The notes under the pieces were generated by a model that did not search any database, was not told where the DNA came from, and worked only from the letters and a program-made list of their open reading frames with translations. Shown here one piece after another: positions 1 to 7,068 of a stretch of 35,568 nt of DNA; within the stretch, counting starts at the first letter, position 1; each line of letters starts with the position of its first letter. The DNA lies in the NCBI GenBank assembly GCA_029233925.1, contig JARGOX010000034.1, forward strand, positions 1 through 35,568. Reading direction: 5' to 3'. The DNA is from Rhizobiaceae bacterium (GTDB lineage: Bacteria; Pseudomonadota; Alphaproteobacteria; Rhizobiales; Rhizobiaceae). The position numbers and the translations under genes are program-made.

Positions 1-449
1 ATCACCGACCCAGACTTATCCTGGATGCGCAAGGTGGTGCAAATCGAGTGGTTACTTTCATCTCGGTAGGCAACGACCTTCTTTAGAAAAAGCGGAAGCT
101 TGCCATCCGGGACAAATACGGTGGCCAAAGTTCGGTCTGTTGTCTTTACGGCGCAAAGTTCAATTCCGCTTCTTGTAACATCAAGACTTTCAAACTTGAG
201 CTCAAATTGGGGCTCGCTTTCGAATGTCAAATAAATGCCACGCCCGTCATCAACTCCGAAAGCAAGTTGCTCCTCGGCTCTTTCCGACGATAAATTTGCG
301 AGTTGTTCAAGTTTAGCAACCAATTGTTCAGCATGGGCATGCCGGTTTCGTGGGGGTAAACTTAATCCTTCGCTAATAAATGTAGAAGGGCTTGTGAAGC
401 GTTCTGCTGGTGGCGCATCTGGAGCCATTAAATGAGGATGATGTGCCAT
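1..449 (-). CDS. Subtilisin-like serine protease, N-terminal part (IetS-like), truncated by window edge
   Basis: This ORF starts with ATG at 449, reads about 149 codons and runs off the left edge with no stop. It begins MAHHPHLMAPDAPPAERFTS and includes the stretches PPRNRHAHAEQLVAKLEQL, GRGIYLTFESEP and ATVFVPDGKLPLFLKK. That pattern I associate with the N-terminal domain of S8 (subtilase) proteins encoded next to a AAA ATPase, known as IetS of the IetAS anti-phage system. The catalytic Asp/His/Ser domain would lie outside the window, so protease activity cannot be confirmed here. It sits 22 bases downstream of the AAA ATPase gene on the same strand, so the two are almost certainly one operon. 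A weak AGG-type ribosome site lies about 10 bases before the start. Family assignment comes from remembered sequence pattern plus gene order, not from a search. Confidence 0.7.
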   Translation of the reverse strand, partial: MAHHPHLMAPDAPPAERFTSPSTFISEGLSLPPRNRHAHAEQLVAKLEQLANLSSERAEEQLAFGVDDGRGIYLTFESEPQFELKFESLDVTRSGIELCAVKTTDRTLATVFVPDGKLPLFLKKVVAYRDESNHSICTTLRIQDKSGSV

Positions 450-471
450 GCGCTTCGCCTAGATAATTTTC

Positions 472-1458
472 TTATGTTTTTATGTGAGAAAGCGCCAGTT
501 TACGATCCTCAATTGCACGCACCAAATCTGATTGTTTGATGTGCAATTGGTCATGAATTAGAGCGTATTTAATAGCCTCTTCACATGCACGCGCAATATC
601 CGCGTAGCTCAAACCCTCGGCAATTGAAGCTAGATTTGGCCAGGATATTCTTGATGCTTTCAGCCCTTTAAGTTTCGAGCGAAACGCCTCTACGACGCGT
701 TCACTATCTGGCAGTTCATACTGAATTATATCATCAAATCGACGGAACAAGGCCTGATCCAGACTGCCGGCGTGATTTGTGGCCGCTACTATTAAACTAT
801 CGGAATCATCCTGCTCAACCAATTGCAAAAAGCTATTTACTACTCTTCTAATCTCTCCGACATCGTTTCCGGTATCTCGCGCTGAACCAATACTATCAAA
901 CTCATCAAACAAGTAGACGCCTCGAGTTTGTACCAAGGTCTCAAATATTACGCGCAATTTTGCAGCCGTCTCTCCCATAAATTTCGTTATAAGTCCGTCG
1001 AGGCGAACCACAAATAAAGGCAATCCTAGCTCACCGGCCAAAGCGGAGGCAGTTAAAGTCTTTCCTGTTCCTGGTAGACCTGAGAGCAAGATTTTTCGTC
1101 TAGGGTTGAGTCCCTGCGCGCGGATTTTCTGCACAGCCAATTGCTCGCTCAAAATACGATCCAATTTCTCGCGAACAAATTTGGATAAGACCATGTCATT
1201 AAGACGCACGTTGGGATAGGAGACACTCAATAGTTCGGATGCCTCGCCTCGAGGGCGAGCCATCGGAATTGCGCCACGTGCCGTAATCCCGCGCTTGGAT
1301 TTCGCTTTATCAATCAGGGCGCGAATTTCTTCAGCAACCTTACCATGACCAAGCCGAGCCTCATGCGCGGCAATCTGCATCGCAATCGAATAAAAATGAG
1401 TATCATCCCCCTCAGAAAGGGACGATATTAAGGCCTTTACTTGATCTGCGCTTGGCAT
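472..1458 (-). CDS. AAA+ ATPase (IetA-like, partner of subtilase)
   Basis: This is a 328-residue single-domain AAA+ ATPase. Visible motifs are Walker A GLPGTGKT (127-134), Walker B YLFDEFD with D185/E186, sensor-1 N228 in AATN, an arginine-finger pair R239/R240 in LFRRFDD, and a sensor-2-type GLSYADIARAC helix near 263-273. The N-terminal ~80 residues are helical and not a domain I can name. Such short ATPases followed directly by a subtilase form the IetAS system, reported to defend against phage. The inferred role is ATP-dependent sensing or control of the downstream protease. A GAGGGA ribosome site precedes the ATG, a TACAAT -10-like box lies about 25 bases upstream and a 17-base palindrome lies just beyond it. 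All catalytic residues look intact. Other AAA functions, such as a general chaperone, cannot be excluded. Confidence 0.8.
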   Translation of the reverse strand: MPSADQVKALISSLSEGDDTHFYSIAMQIAAHEARLGHGKVAEEIRALIDKAKSKRGITARGAIPMARPRGEASELLSVSYPNVRLNDMVLSKFVREKLDRILSEQLAVQKIRAQGLNPRRKILLSGLPGTGKTLTASALAGELGLPLFVVRLDGLITKFMGETAAKLRVIFETLVQTRGVYLFDEFDSIGSARDTGNDVGEIRRVVNSFLQLVEQDDSDSLIVAATNHAGSLDQALFRRFDDIIQYELPDSERVVEAFRSKLKGLKASRISWPNLASIAEGLSYADIARACEEAIKYALIHDQLHIKQSDLVRAIEDRKLALSHIKT

Positions 1459-1831
1459 GCTCCCTCGTCTTTCTTTTCAGTATTGTACACCAAAACTAAC
1501 TAATAGTTAGTGAATTTTGATATAATTTCTTATGAGCCGCACTCAGTTTTACCGCGTGAGTTTTAGACTTGTGGTTATCTATTGATATGGCGACAGCAGC
1601 AAGATTGCGGCCCCTCTAAAGCCGCCCCCCCCACATGAGGCGACGATTTCTGGCAAATCCTTAACAGTAAGAGGCTTTAAGAGCCAGTGCGCCTTTATCC
1701 CAAAAAAAGTGCCATTTCAGCTCGATCGCTCGGGGGATGCAACGGGGGTGCGCAGCGGCCCCCTTGCCAAGTTTGCGGGTACTACCCCGCACATCTTGCA
1801 ATCTGCGTAAACTTCATGCTTGCTGGTTGGT
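1459..1831. other. Intergenic region between divergent island genes
   Basis: These 373 bases separate the minus-strand ATPase operon from the plus-strand unknown gene. Apart from the promoter/palindrome at its left end and a run of eight C residues (1625-1632), I see no gene, RNA or convincing promoter for the rightward gene. The right half is GC-rich and contains several C and G runs. Confidence 0.5.
1482..1511 (-). promoter_or_regulatory. Putative promoter and palindromic operator of the AAA ATPase/subtilase operon
   Basis: Reading the minus strand, a TACAAT box (1487-1482) lies 24 bases before the ATPase start codon. Immediately upstream is a perfect inverted repeat, ACTAACT-AAT-AGTTAGT (1495-1511 on the plus strand), placed where it would overlap the spacer and -35 region. 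No good -35 match is visible at standard spacing. This is compatible with a regulator-bound promoter, but regulation is inference. Confidence 0.4.
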
Positions 1832-2755
1832 ATGACATTTGTTCCATTTGATAATGCAGATAAGATTGTTGATGAATTCATTGCGATGCTAAAAAGTCGT
1901 GGCATTGACCCACTGATCCGCGGCCAAATCGAAGAAGAGTTCTTGACGCTAACAGAGCTCCTCCATATTTGGAAAAATCCAAGCAGTCTCAATGGTAGAG
2001 AGAAAGAGGTTCTCTGCACTGCTGCCGGGGTTCACGACTTCGCTGCTAAGGTTTTAGCAGCTGGTCAGTTGCCTGAGTTCGATAGTTTCCGTGATCATCT
2101 GGAATTAATTTCGAAAGGCACTCTTCAAACCAACATGTCCCAGATGTCAGCTGGCGCGCCGGATGATGCCGCCCGCAAGCTCGTTGAGCTATATGTTGCT
2201 TGCCTTGCGATACATTGCGGAGAGAATATAGCTCTGGATCACCCAGTAAACTCGAAGGGTGATAACCCAGATGTTTTGCTGGATTACGGCTCGAAACGTT
2301 GGGCGATTGCCATTAAGACCATTTCTACTACACAGGGACAGACAATCTTTGAGAACATCAAGAAGGCGGCGGACCAGATTGAACGGAGCAGTGCTAACCG
2401 AGGGCTGGTTCTGCTGAACGTGAAAAACAGCATCAACCACGAAAGACTGTGGCAGGAAAATTTCTCTTGCGTGAAAGAAGCAACTGACGCCTTACGAGTT
2501 GAAATCGAGGCGCTCATTAACGCTGCCGACCATAATCGACCGGATTCCGACTGGGAAGAGATTTTCTCTGGCGAGAAGACAGCATTGCCGGTTCTAATGA
2601 TGGGCCAAAGCGTTGTGTCTCTCCCCACACCAGCGTCTGAGAAAACGCCGACGCCCATAAAAATGATGGTGGCTTGCAGCTTTGATCGCGTAGCGGATAG
2701 CGACGGTTTGCAACTCGCAAACTGCCTATGTCACTCGATGCAGGTAATCTTATAA
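1832..2755 (+). CDS. Unknown island protein with PD-(D/E)XK nuclease-like pattern
   Basis: I do not recognise this 307-residue protein by name. The N-terminal ~110 residues are helical. The centre (about 115-215) has the order expected of a PD-(D/E)XK nuclease fold: a helix (DDAARKLVELYVACLAI), then GDNPDVLLDYG, a strand RWAIAIKT, a helix GQTIFENIKKAADQIE and a strand RGLVLLNVKN. The usual second acid (E-x-K) appears as A-I-K, so catalysis through the standard triad is doubtful. The C-terminal part has a DWEEIF stretch and a cysteine pair near the end. An upstream TTG at 1820 is in frame; I chose ATG 1832, though neither has a strong ribosome site. It is divergent from the IetAS-like pair, so membership in that system is only a possibility. 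No signal peptide or membrane segment is seen. Confidence 0.6.
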   Translation: MTFVPFDNADKIVDEFIAMLKSRGIDPLIRGQIEEEFLTLTELLHIWKNPSSLNGREKEVLCTAAGVHDFAAKVLAAGQLPEFDSFRDHLELISKGTLQTNMSQMSAGAPDDAARKLVELYVACLAIHCGENIALDHPVNSKGDNPDVLLDYGSKRWAIAIKTISTTQGQTIFENIKKAADQIERSSANRGLVLLNVKNSINHERLWQENFSCVKEATDALRVEIEALINAADHNRPDSDWEEIFSGEKTALPVLMMGQSVVSLPTPASEKTPTPIKMMVACSFDRVADSDGLQLANCLCHSMQVIL

Positions 2756-3186
2756 GGCGGGTAAAGCGAGCCTAGTCGTCCGCAAGCTGGGGGCGTTAAA
2801 TTAGTTTCAATCGAAACTTACGATTTGACCAATCCAAGAAAATATCATTAACTTTATATCAGGGCCTCATTGCCCTTGATTGAGCCGGGAAATTTTATCT
2901 CCCGAGCCAAGACGCTGGGGGAAGGCTACGCTTTCTACTCAGCCCGCGCTCGACACGTCGGAGAAATGACGGGGTCGACCTCCCCGAATAGAATATGGCC
3001 AAGCTGCCAGCCTGTAAGGTTGTGCGAAATTCAAGCCATATCTATCGGCCGCCTCTACCAAATCCTTGGAATAGGCGGGAGTGGATGAACAAAGTATAGG
3101 ACTTTATTCCTTGTTTGTTCTCTATTTGTTCTGTACTGTATTACTCAAGTAAATGCAGTCAGAACCAGAGAGGAAAGGACGCGGCG
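2756..3186. other. Non-coding stretch upstream of recombinase operon
   Basis: No credible gene is seen in these 431 bases. They contain two small inverted repeats: AGTTTC-AATC-GAAACT (2803-2818) and CGGGA...TCCCG with a 9-base loop (about 2886-2904). Near the right end are repeated TTTGTTCT elements, listed separately. The first inverted repeat lies about 50 bases after the preceding gene and has no T-tract, so it is not a convincing terminator. Confidence 0.5.
3087..3132 (+). repeat. Iterated TTTGTTCT elements before the recombinase operon (operator candidate)
   Basis: TTTGTTCT occurs at 3114-3121 and again at 3125-3132. They are 11 bases apart, about one helical turn, so the 11-mers TTTGTTCTCTA and TTTGTTCTGTA differ at one base. 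An inverted near-copy, GAACAAA, lies at 3087-3093. A possible promoter overlaps them: TTGTTC (3115-3120), 18 bases, TATTAC (3139-3144), upstream of the small ORF at 3187. The arrangement suits a protein-binding operator controlling the recombinase; this is inference. Confidence 0.45.
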
Positions 3187-3501
3187 ATGAATAACGACGA
3201 CAACTATAAACGCTCTAACTCCATCCCGGATGGTAATGGCAACTTCCAACCAGAGCTTGACCCGGAAAAGTACCGGAATGGGCTAAGCGAGCTAAACCTT
3301 ACGGAGGAACAAGAAAACGAGATGCTGGGGATTTTGTTTTCAATCATGAATTCCTTCGTGCAACTTGGCTTTGACGTCAAAAATTGTGGGCAGATTTTTG
3401 AAAGTTTCACACAAGCTGCCCAAAACGAATCTGACGGGTTAGAATCGTCTCATTCATCAAAACAGGAGAAGCCAACGCGGGGAGATCGACGTCATGAGTG
3501 A
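3187..3501 (+). CDS. Small acidic protein coupled to serine recombinase
   Basis: A 104-residue hydrophilic, acidic protein of unknown function. Its middle (about 33-75) is predicted helical by eye: LTEEQENEMLGILFSIMN followed by SFVQLGFDVKNCGQIFESF. The ends are polar and probably disordered. I chose ATG 3187 over an upstream in-frame TTG because a strong AGGAAAGGA ribosome site lies just before it. Its last eight bases overlap the recombinase start (3494-3501), so translation is coupled and the two act together or are co-regulated. I believe similar small ORFs precede recombinase genes in other alphaproteobacterial islands. A recombination directionality factor or a recombinase cofactor is plausible but unproven. 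It has no recognisable helix-turn-helix. Confidence 0.75.
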   Translation: MNNDDNYKRSNSIPDGNGNFQPELDPEKYRNGLSELNLTEEQENEMLGILFSIMNSFVQLGFDVKNCGQIFESFTQAAQNESDGLESSHSSKQEKPTRGDRRHE

Positions 3502-5056
3502 GTCACATCAAAATGAAGCGGTTATCTATTGCCGTGTTTCCAGCACCAAACAAACCAAGGTTGGTGATGGTTTAATGTCTCAAGAGACCCGTTGCCGCGA
3601 ATTTGCGCGCATGAAGGGCTATGAAGTCTTGGACGTGTTTAAGGATGATGTTTCTGGCAGTCTGATTGCTCGGCCAGGGATGAAGGCGATGCTCGCCTTC
3701 TCCAGCGCTCGAAAATCCAAAGACACGATCATACTCATTGATGATGTGTCGCGGCTCGCTCGCGACCTGCAAGCTCACTTGGATTTGCGCGCCGCTATAA
3801 CAAGCGCCGGGGCGCGCTTGGAATCTCCTTCAATCGAGTTCGGGGAAGATTCAGATTCCATCCTCGTTGAAAATCTTCTGGCCAGCGTGTCGCAGCATCA
3901 GCGGCAGAAAAATGGGGAGCAAACCAAAAACCGAATGAAGGCTCGAGTGCAGAACGGCTATTGGGTTTTTCAAGCCCCGGTCGGCTACAGATTTGAATCT
4001 GTGCGGGGTCGCGGGCGAATGCTCAAGCGCAACGAGCCTGTTGCATCGGTTGTGCAGGAGGCTTTGGAAGGTTACGCGAACGGGCGGTTTGAAACGCAAG
4101 CAGATGTCATGCGCTTTTTGCAGGACAATCCCCTCTTTCCTAAAGACAAACGTGGAGTCGTTCGTCATCAGCGCGTTTCTGTGCTCCTCAATCAAAGCGT
4201 CTATGCGGGATATGTGGTCGCAACCAAGTGGGGCGTTGATTTGCGAGAAGGTCAACACGAGCCTCTAATCTCAGCGCAAACCTATCAACGTATTCAGGAT
4301 CGTTTAAGCGGTGGTTTCTACGCGCCGCGCAAATCAAACCTCAATGAGGACTTCCCGCTTCGCGGCCATGTCGCCTGCGCCGATTGTAGCACGCCGCTGA
4401 CAGCGTGCTGGTCCAAAGGGTCGCATAGCCGTTACCCTTATTATCTTTGCCCAAAGCGTGGCTGTGATAGCTACGGCAAGTCAATCCGCCGCGACAAGAT
4501 AGAGGGCGAATTTAAAGCGCTGCTCTCTCGCGCAACGCCAACCGAAGCTTTGTTCGAGGTTGCCAAAGCAATGTTCAAAGACCTTTGGGATCATCGCATG
4601 GCGCAAGGCGAGGCCAATAAAAAATCTTTGGCGGCGCAACTTGTGAAGATCGACAACCAAGTGTCGCAATTTTTGGAGCGCATTCTTGATGCGTCAGTTC
4701 CGAGCGTGATCGGCGCATATGAAGAACGCATCCAAAGACTAGAAATGGAAAAACGCATTATCAAAGAAAAAGCCGCAGAATCAGGAAAACCGGCGAATGC
4801 TTTCGACGATGCACTTAGAACGGCGCTCGAATTTCTCTCAAACCCTTTGAATCTATGGGGTTCTGAGCGTTTGGAAGACCGTCACGCGGTCCTTAAACTG
4901 GCCTTTTGTGACCGTTTGGAATACTCACGCGAAAAAGGATTTAGAACGGCAAATTTTACTATGCCCTTCAAGGTCTTAGGTGGCTTTATGAGTGGTGAAA
5001 CAGTAATGGTGCGCTCGGAGAGATTCGAACTCCCGACCCCTAGATTCGTAGTCTAG
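3494..5056 (+). CDS. Large serine recombinase (island integrase)
   Basis: This 520-residue site-specific recombinase would integrate and excise the island. The N-terminal resolvase domain (about 8-150) has the nucleophile Ser16 in YCRVSSTKQ and the catalytic arginines R14, R87 and R90 (DDVSRLARD). A recombinase DNA-binding domain follows (about 160-275). A zinc ribbon then has Cys295, Cys298, Cys319 and Cys324, and a coiled-coil-like helix runs through about 370-430. All these elements appear intact. The start has a GGGGAG ribosome site and overlaps the preceding small ORF by eight bases. The final 16 residues (505-520, ending FELPTPRFVV) are encoded by the antisense strand of the tRNA-Arg gene, so the C terminus depends on the attachment site. 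Serine recombinases that use tRNA genes are less common than tyrosine integrases that do. Confidence 0.93.
   Translation: MSESHQNEAVIYCRVSSTKQTKVGDGLMSQETRCREFARMKGYEVLDVFKDDVSGSLIARPGMKAMLAFSSARKSKDTIILIDDVSRLARDLQAHLDLRAAITSAGARLESPSIEFGEDSDSILVENLLASVSQHQRQKNGEQTKNRMKARVQNGYWVFQAPVGYRFESVRGRGRMLKRNEPVASVVQEALEGYANGRFETQADVMRFLQDNPLFPKDKRGVVRHQRVSVLLNQSVYAGYVVATKWGVDLREGQHEPLISAQTYQRIQDRLSGGFYAPRKSNLNEDFPLRGHVACADCSTPLTACWSKGSHSRYPYYLCPKRGCDSYGKSIRRDKIEGEFKALLSRATPTEALFEVAKAMFKDLWDHRMAQGEANKKSLAAQLVKIDNQVSQFLERILDASVPSVIGAYEERIQRLEMEKRIIKEKAAESGKPANAFDDALRTALEFLSNPLNLWGSERLEDRHAVLKLAFCDRLEYSREKGFRTANFTMPFKVLGGFMSGETVMVRSERFELPTPRFVV
5007..5056. other. Presumed attachment-site region: tRNA 3' half overlapped by recombinase 3' end
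   Basis: The recombinase reading frame enters the 3' end of the convergent tRNA-Arg gene at 5007 and stops at 5056, next to the anticodon. The 3' half of a tRNA gene is the classical place for island attachment cores. The exact crossover dinucleotide cannot be fixed without the other island end or an empty site. Confidence 0.5.
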
Positions 5057-5083
5057 TGCTCTATCCAGCTGAGCTACGAGCGC
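5007..5083 (-). tRNA. tRNA-Arg (anticodon ACG)
   Basis: The minus strand folds into a complete cloverleaf. The acceptor stem is GCGCTCG/CGAGCGC with discriminator A, and an encoded CCA (5009-5007) follows it. The D arm is GCTC/GAGC. The anticodon stem CTAGA/TCTAG has loop CTACGAA, giving anticodon ACG. The variable loop has five bases, and the T arm GGGAG-TTCGAAT-CTCTC has one G-T pair. The ACG anticodon is normally deaminated to ICG and reads CGU, CGC and CGA. The gene is intact despite the adjacent island, so insertion restored its 3' end. No obvious terminator follows its 3' end, which lies inside the recombinase gene. Confidence 0.97.
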
Positions 5084-5439
5084 ATAACGGGAGGCGAAGC
5101 CTGCCGCGTGGCGGTAACTAATCCTTTCACCGCAGGAATGCAAGCGCAGTTGCACGAAAATTGTCGCTTTTCGAACAAAGTTTGCAAGAGCCGTTAAACG
5201 AGGTCGCTGATGCTTCGCGAAACAGCGGGCGTGGCTAAAGTCTGTCTTGTTTTCATTGAACCACTGTGTTCGTGATCCAGTGAGTCGCTCCGCCAGGAAG
5301 GCAGTAAAGAACGATGCTCTCGCATCGGTCGAGACGTCAGACAAAACGGGTGACGCAGCGGGCGGCCACTGGTCGCGAACCAACTTGATCTTGACCAAAA
5401 AACAACTGGCAGAGTGGTTCAATCAAAGCAAGACATGCT
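5084..5439. other. Intergenic region between tRNA-Arg and histidine kinase gene
   Basis: These 356 bases form the chromosomal side of the island junction. I see no gene. A minus-strand open frame crossing it runs straight into the tRNA and is an artefact. The part nearest the tRNA (5084-5150) should hold the tRNA promoter, but I find only weak matches to -35/-10 boxes. Confidence 0.5.
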
Positions 5440-7005
5440 CTATGCACCCGCCTGTTTGATCAGCACCGGTCTTTTGCCCGGCAGGCATTCGGCCATGGCG
5501 GGCTGGTTGGGCAGGGTGATGCGGAAACGCGTGCCCGAGCCCGGATTTTCCACAAGGGCGATGGTGCCGCCATGGGCGTGTACGAGCTCATGGGCGATGG
5601 CCAGGCCCAGGCCGGTGCCGCCGGAGCGTGCCGAACCGTGAAAGGCGGTGAACAGATGCTCCTTTGCCCGGGCGGGCATGCCGGGGCCCGTATCGTCAAT
5701 TTCGATGATGGCCGTGCCGTTGGTGAGCGCCGCCGAGACGGTGATGCGCTTGATCACCGCCAGGTCGTCGTCTTCATCTGCCGACAGCGCCTGCACAGCG
5801 TTGCGGCACAGATTGTGCACCACCCGGAAGATCTGCTCGCTGTCGACATCCAGTTCCAGGCCCTGCGGAATATCGATGACGAAATCGATCTGTCCTTTCT
5901 GGGATAGACTGGACTGCGCAAAATTGCCTGGCCCTGCATCGCTTTCGGGCAGGAAATCGGCATCGACGATCAGGATATCGCGCACATCGGCCACCAGCGA
6001 AGCAAAATCCACCCGCCGGCGGTTCGGTTCGGCTTCCCGCGCCCGGCCATAGGCAAGAACCTCGCCGGTGTAGGACACGGCGCGATCCATGGTGCGCAGG
6101 AGTTTGGGGCCGAAACGTTTGACCACAGGGTCATCCACCATGGAAAGCCTGTCGGACAGAAGCTGGGCCGAGGCCAGAATATTGCGCATGTCGTGATTGA
6201 TCTTGGAAACCGCCAGACCGAGATTGGCGAGGCGCTGCTGCTCTTTCAGGGTTTTCTGCAACTCCTGCTGCATCGATTCCAGATGCCGCTCGGCCAGCCC
6301 CAGTTCGTCGGCGACCTGGCGTGGCCTGATAATGCGCTCTGGATTGTCGGGCTCGCGTGAAAAGGCCTGCATGTTAACCGTCATGCGGCGGATCGGGCGG
6401 ATCATCAGGGTGTTGATGGCCACAAAGACCAGCCCTGCGGTGAAGAATGAAATGATCAGCGACAGAAGGAAGACATTGCGGCCATAGATCAACATGGCTT
6501 CACGCAGCGGCGCCTCGTCCATGACGATATCGATGACCATGTCGCTGTCACTGACCGGCCCGTAGACCCGGATCATCCTGCCATGGGAAAACAGGGTGAC
6601 AAAGGCGTCACCAATGGCAGCAAGCGGCGAAACGGATGTCAGATCATATTGCTGATCGACCTTTGCCGGCATGTCGGACTGGGCAATCAGTCGCGACATG
6701 CCATCGGTCTTGAGCGCAATGGATTTGGTGCCGGTGGCCATCAGCGCATCTTCCTGGATGGGCCGGGGAAGCTCCATGTCCTCCCAACCCTCGACCACCA
6801 GACTGGCGGCTGCTGCCGTGCGCAGGCGATCCTCCAGCCAGCGTATGCGTGTATTGGCGACGGAGGGCACGAAAATCAGCACCTCTGCCAGCATGACGAA
6901 CAGAACCGTCAGCAGCAGAAGCTTGGCCGACAGGCTGCGCCACAGACTTTCTTTACTGCCCCTGCGGGCATTGTCGTGTTTGCCGTGTTTTTGCGCCGTC
7001 ACCAT
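5440..7005 (-). CDS. Sensor histidine kinase, membrane-bound, orphan
   Basis: A 521-residue inner-membrane histidine kinase. Transmembrane segments at about 27-48 and 176-197 enclose a periplasmic sensor region of about 125 residues that I cannot assign. A HAMP-like linker follows (from about IRPIRRM), then a dimerisation/phosphoacceptor helix with His271 in KINHDMRN, an N box (HNLCRNAVQA), G1 DTGPGMP and G2 GTGLGLAIAHEL. All ATP-binding motifs are intact. I chose ATG 7005, which has AGGG six bases upstream, over the in-frame TTG at 7023. No response regulator is adjacent, so its partner is elsewhere. It is the last gene of a probable operon with the flavoprotein and TVP38 gene upstream, which hints at redox or envelope sensing. 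The signal is unknown. Confidence 0.92.
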   Translation of the reverse strand: MVTAQKHGKHDNARRGSKESLWRSLSAKLLLLTVLFVMLAEVLIFVPSVANTRIRWLEDRLRTAAAASLVVEGWEDMELPRPIQEDALMATGTKSIALKTDGMSRLIAQSDMPAKVDQQYDLTSVSPLAAIGDAFVTLFSHGRMIRVYGPVSDSDMVIDIVMDEAPLREAMLIYGRNVFLLSLIISFFTAGLVFVAINTLMIRPIRRMTVNMQAFSREPDNPERIIRPRQVADELGLAERHLESMQQELQKTLKEQQRLANLGLAVSKINHDMRNILASAQLLSDRLSMVDDPVVKRFGPKLLRTMDRAVSYTGEVLAYGRAREAEPNRRRVDFASLVADVRDILIVDADFLPESDAGPGNFAQSSLSQKGQIDFVIDIPQGLELDVDSEQIFRVVHNLCRNAVQALSADEDDDLAVIKRITVSAALTNGTAIIEIDDTGPGMPARAKEHLFTAFHGSARSGGTGLGLAIAHELVHAHGGTIALVENPGSGTRFRITLPNQPAMAECLPGKRPVLIKQAGA

Positions 7006-7068
7006 AGTCTGCCCTATCCGCAATCATGCCGATTGCCGCCGCCTTCGTTGATGAAAGCTGCACCCAGC

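Larger units (their letters stand above)
1..5056. mobile_element. Right end of a genomic island integrated at tRNA-Arg (left end outside window)
   Basis: Everything left of the tRNA-Arg gene looks acquired. A large serine recombinase lies against the tRNA. Beside it are a AAA ATPase/subtilase defence-type pair and unrecognised genes. Base composition is clearly more AT-rich than to the right: one sampled 60-base line at 541-600 has 25 G+C, one at 7081-7140 has 33. Right of the tRNA the genes are ordinary rhizobial chromosome. The tRNA is intact and its 3' end faces the island, as expected for insertion at the 3' part of a tRNA gene. The far attachment repeat is not in the window, so the size and the left border are unknown. 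The boundary given is the end of the recombinase gene, not a mapped crossover. Confidence 0.75.

Noticed and set aside
1625-1632. Run of eight C residues as a possible phase-variation tract
   Set aside because: It is intergenic and more than 150 bases from either start, and not positioned in a promoter spacer I can define.
2870-3088. 72-codon plus-strand frame in the island
   Set aside because: No ribosome site, non-ATG start and no protein-like pattern.
1-5006. Search for a second copy of the tRNA 3' end or a CRISPR array in the island part
   Set aside because: No direct repeat of the tRNA segment and no regularly spaced repeats were seen by eye.
4976-5422. Minus-strand frame reading through the tRNA-Arg gene (contains VAQLDRALDYESRGREFESL)
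   Set aside because: This peptide is the well-known spurious translation of a tRNA gene.
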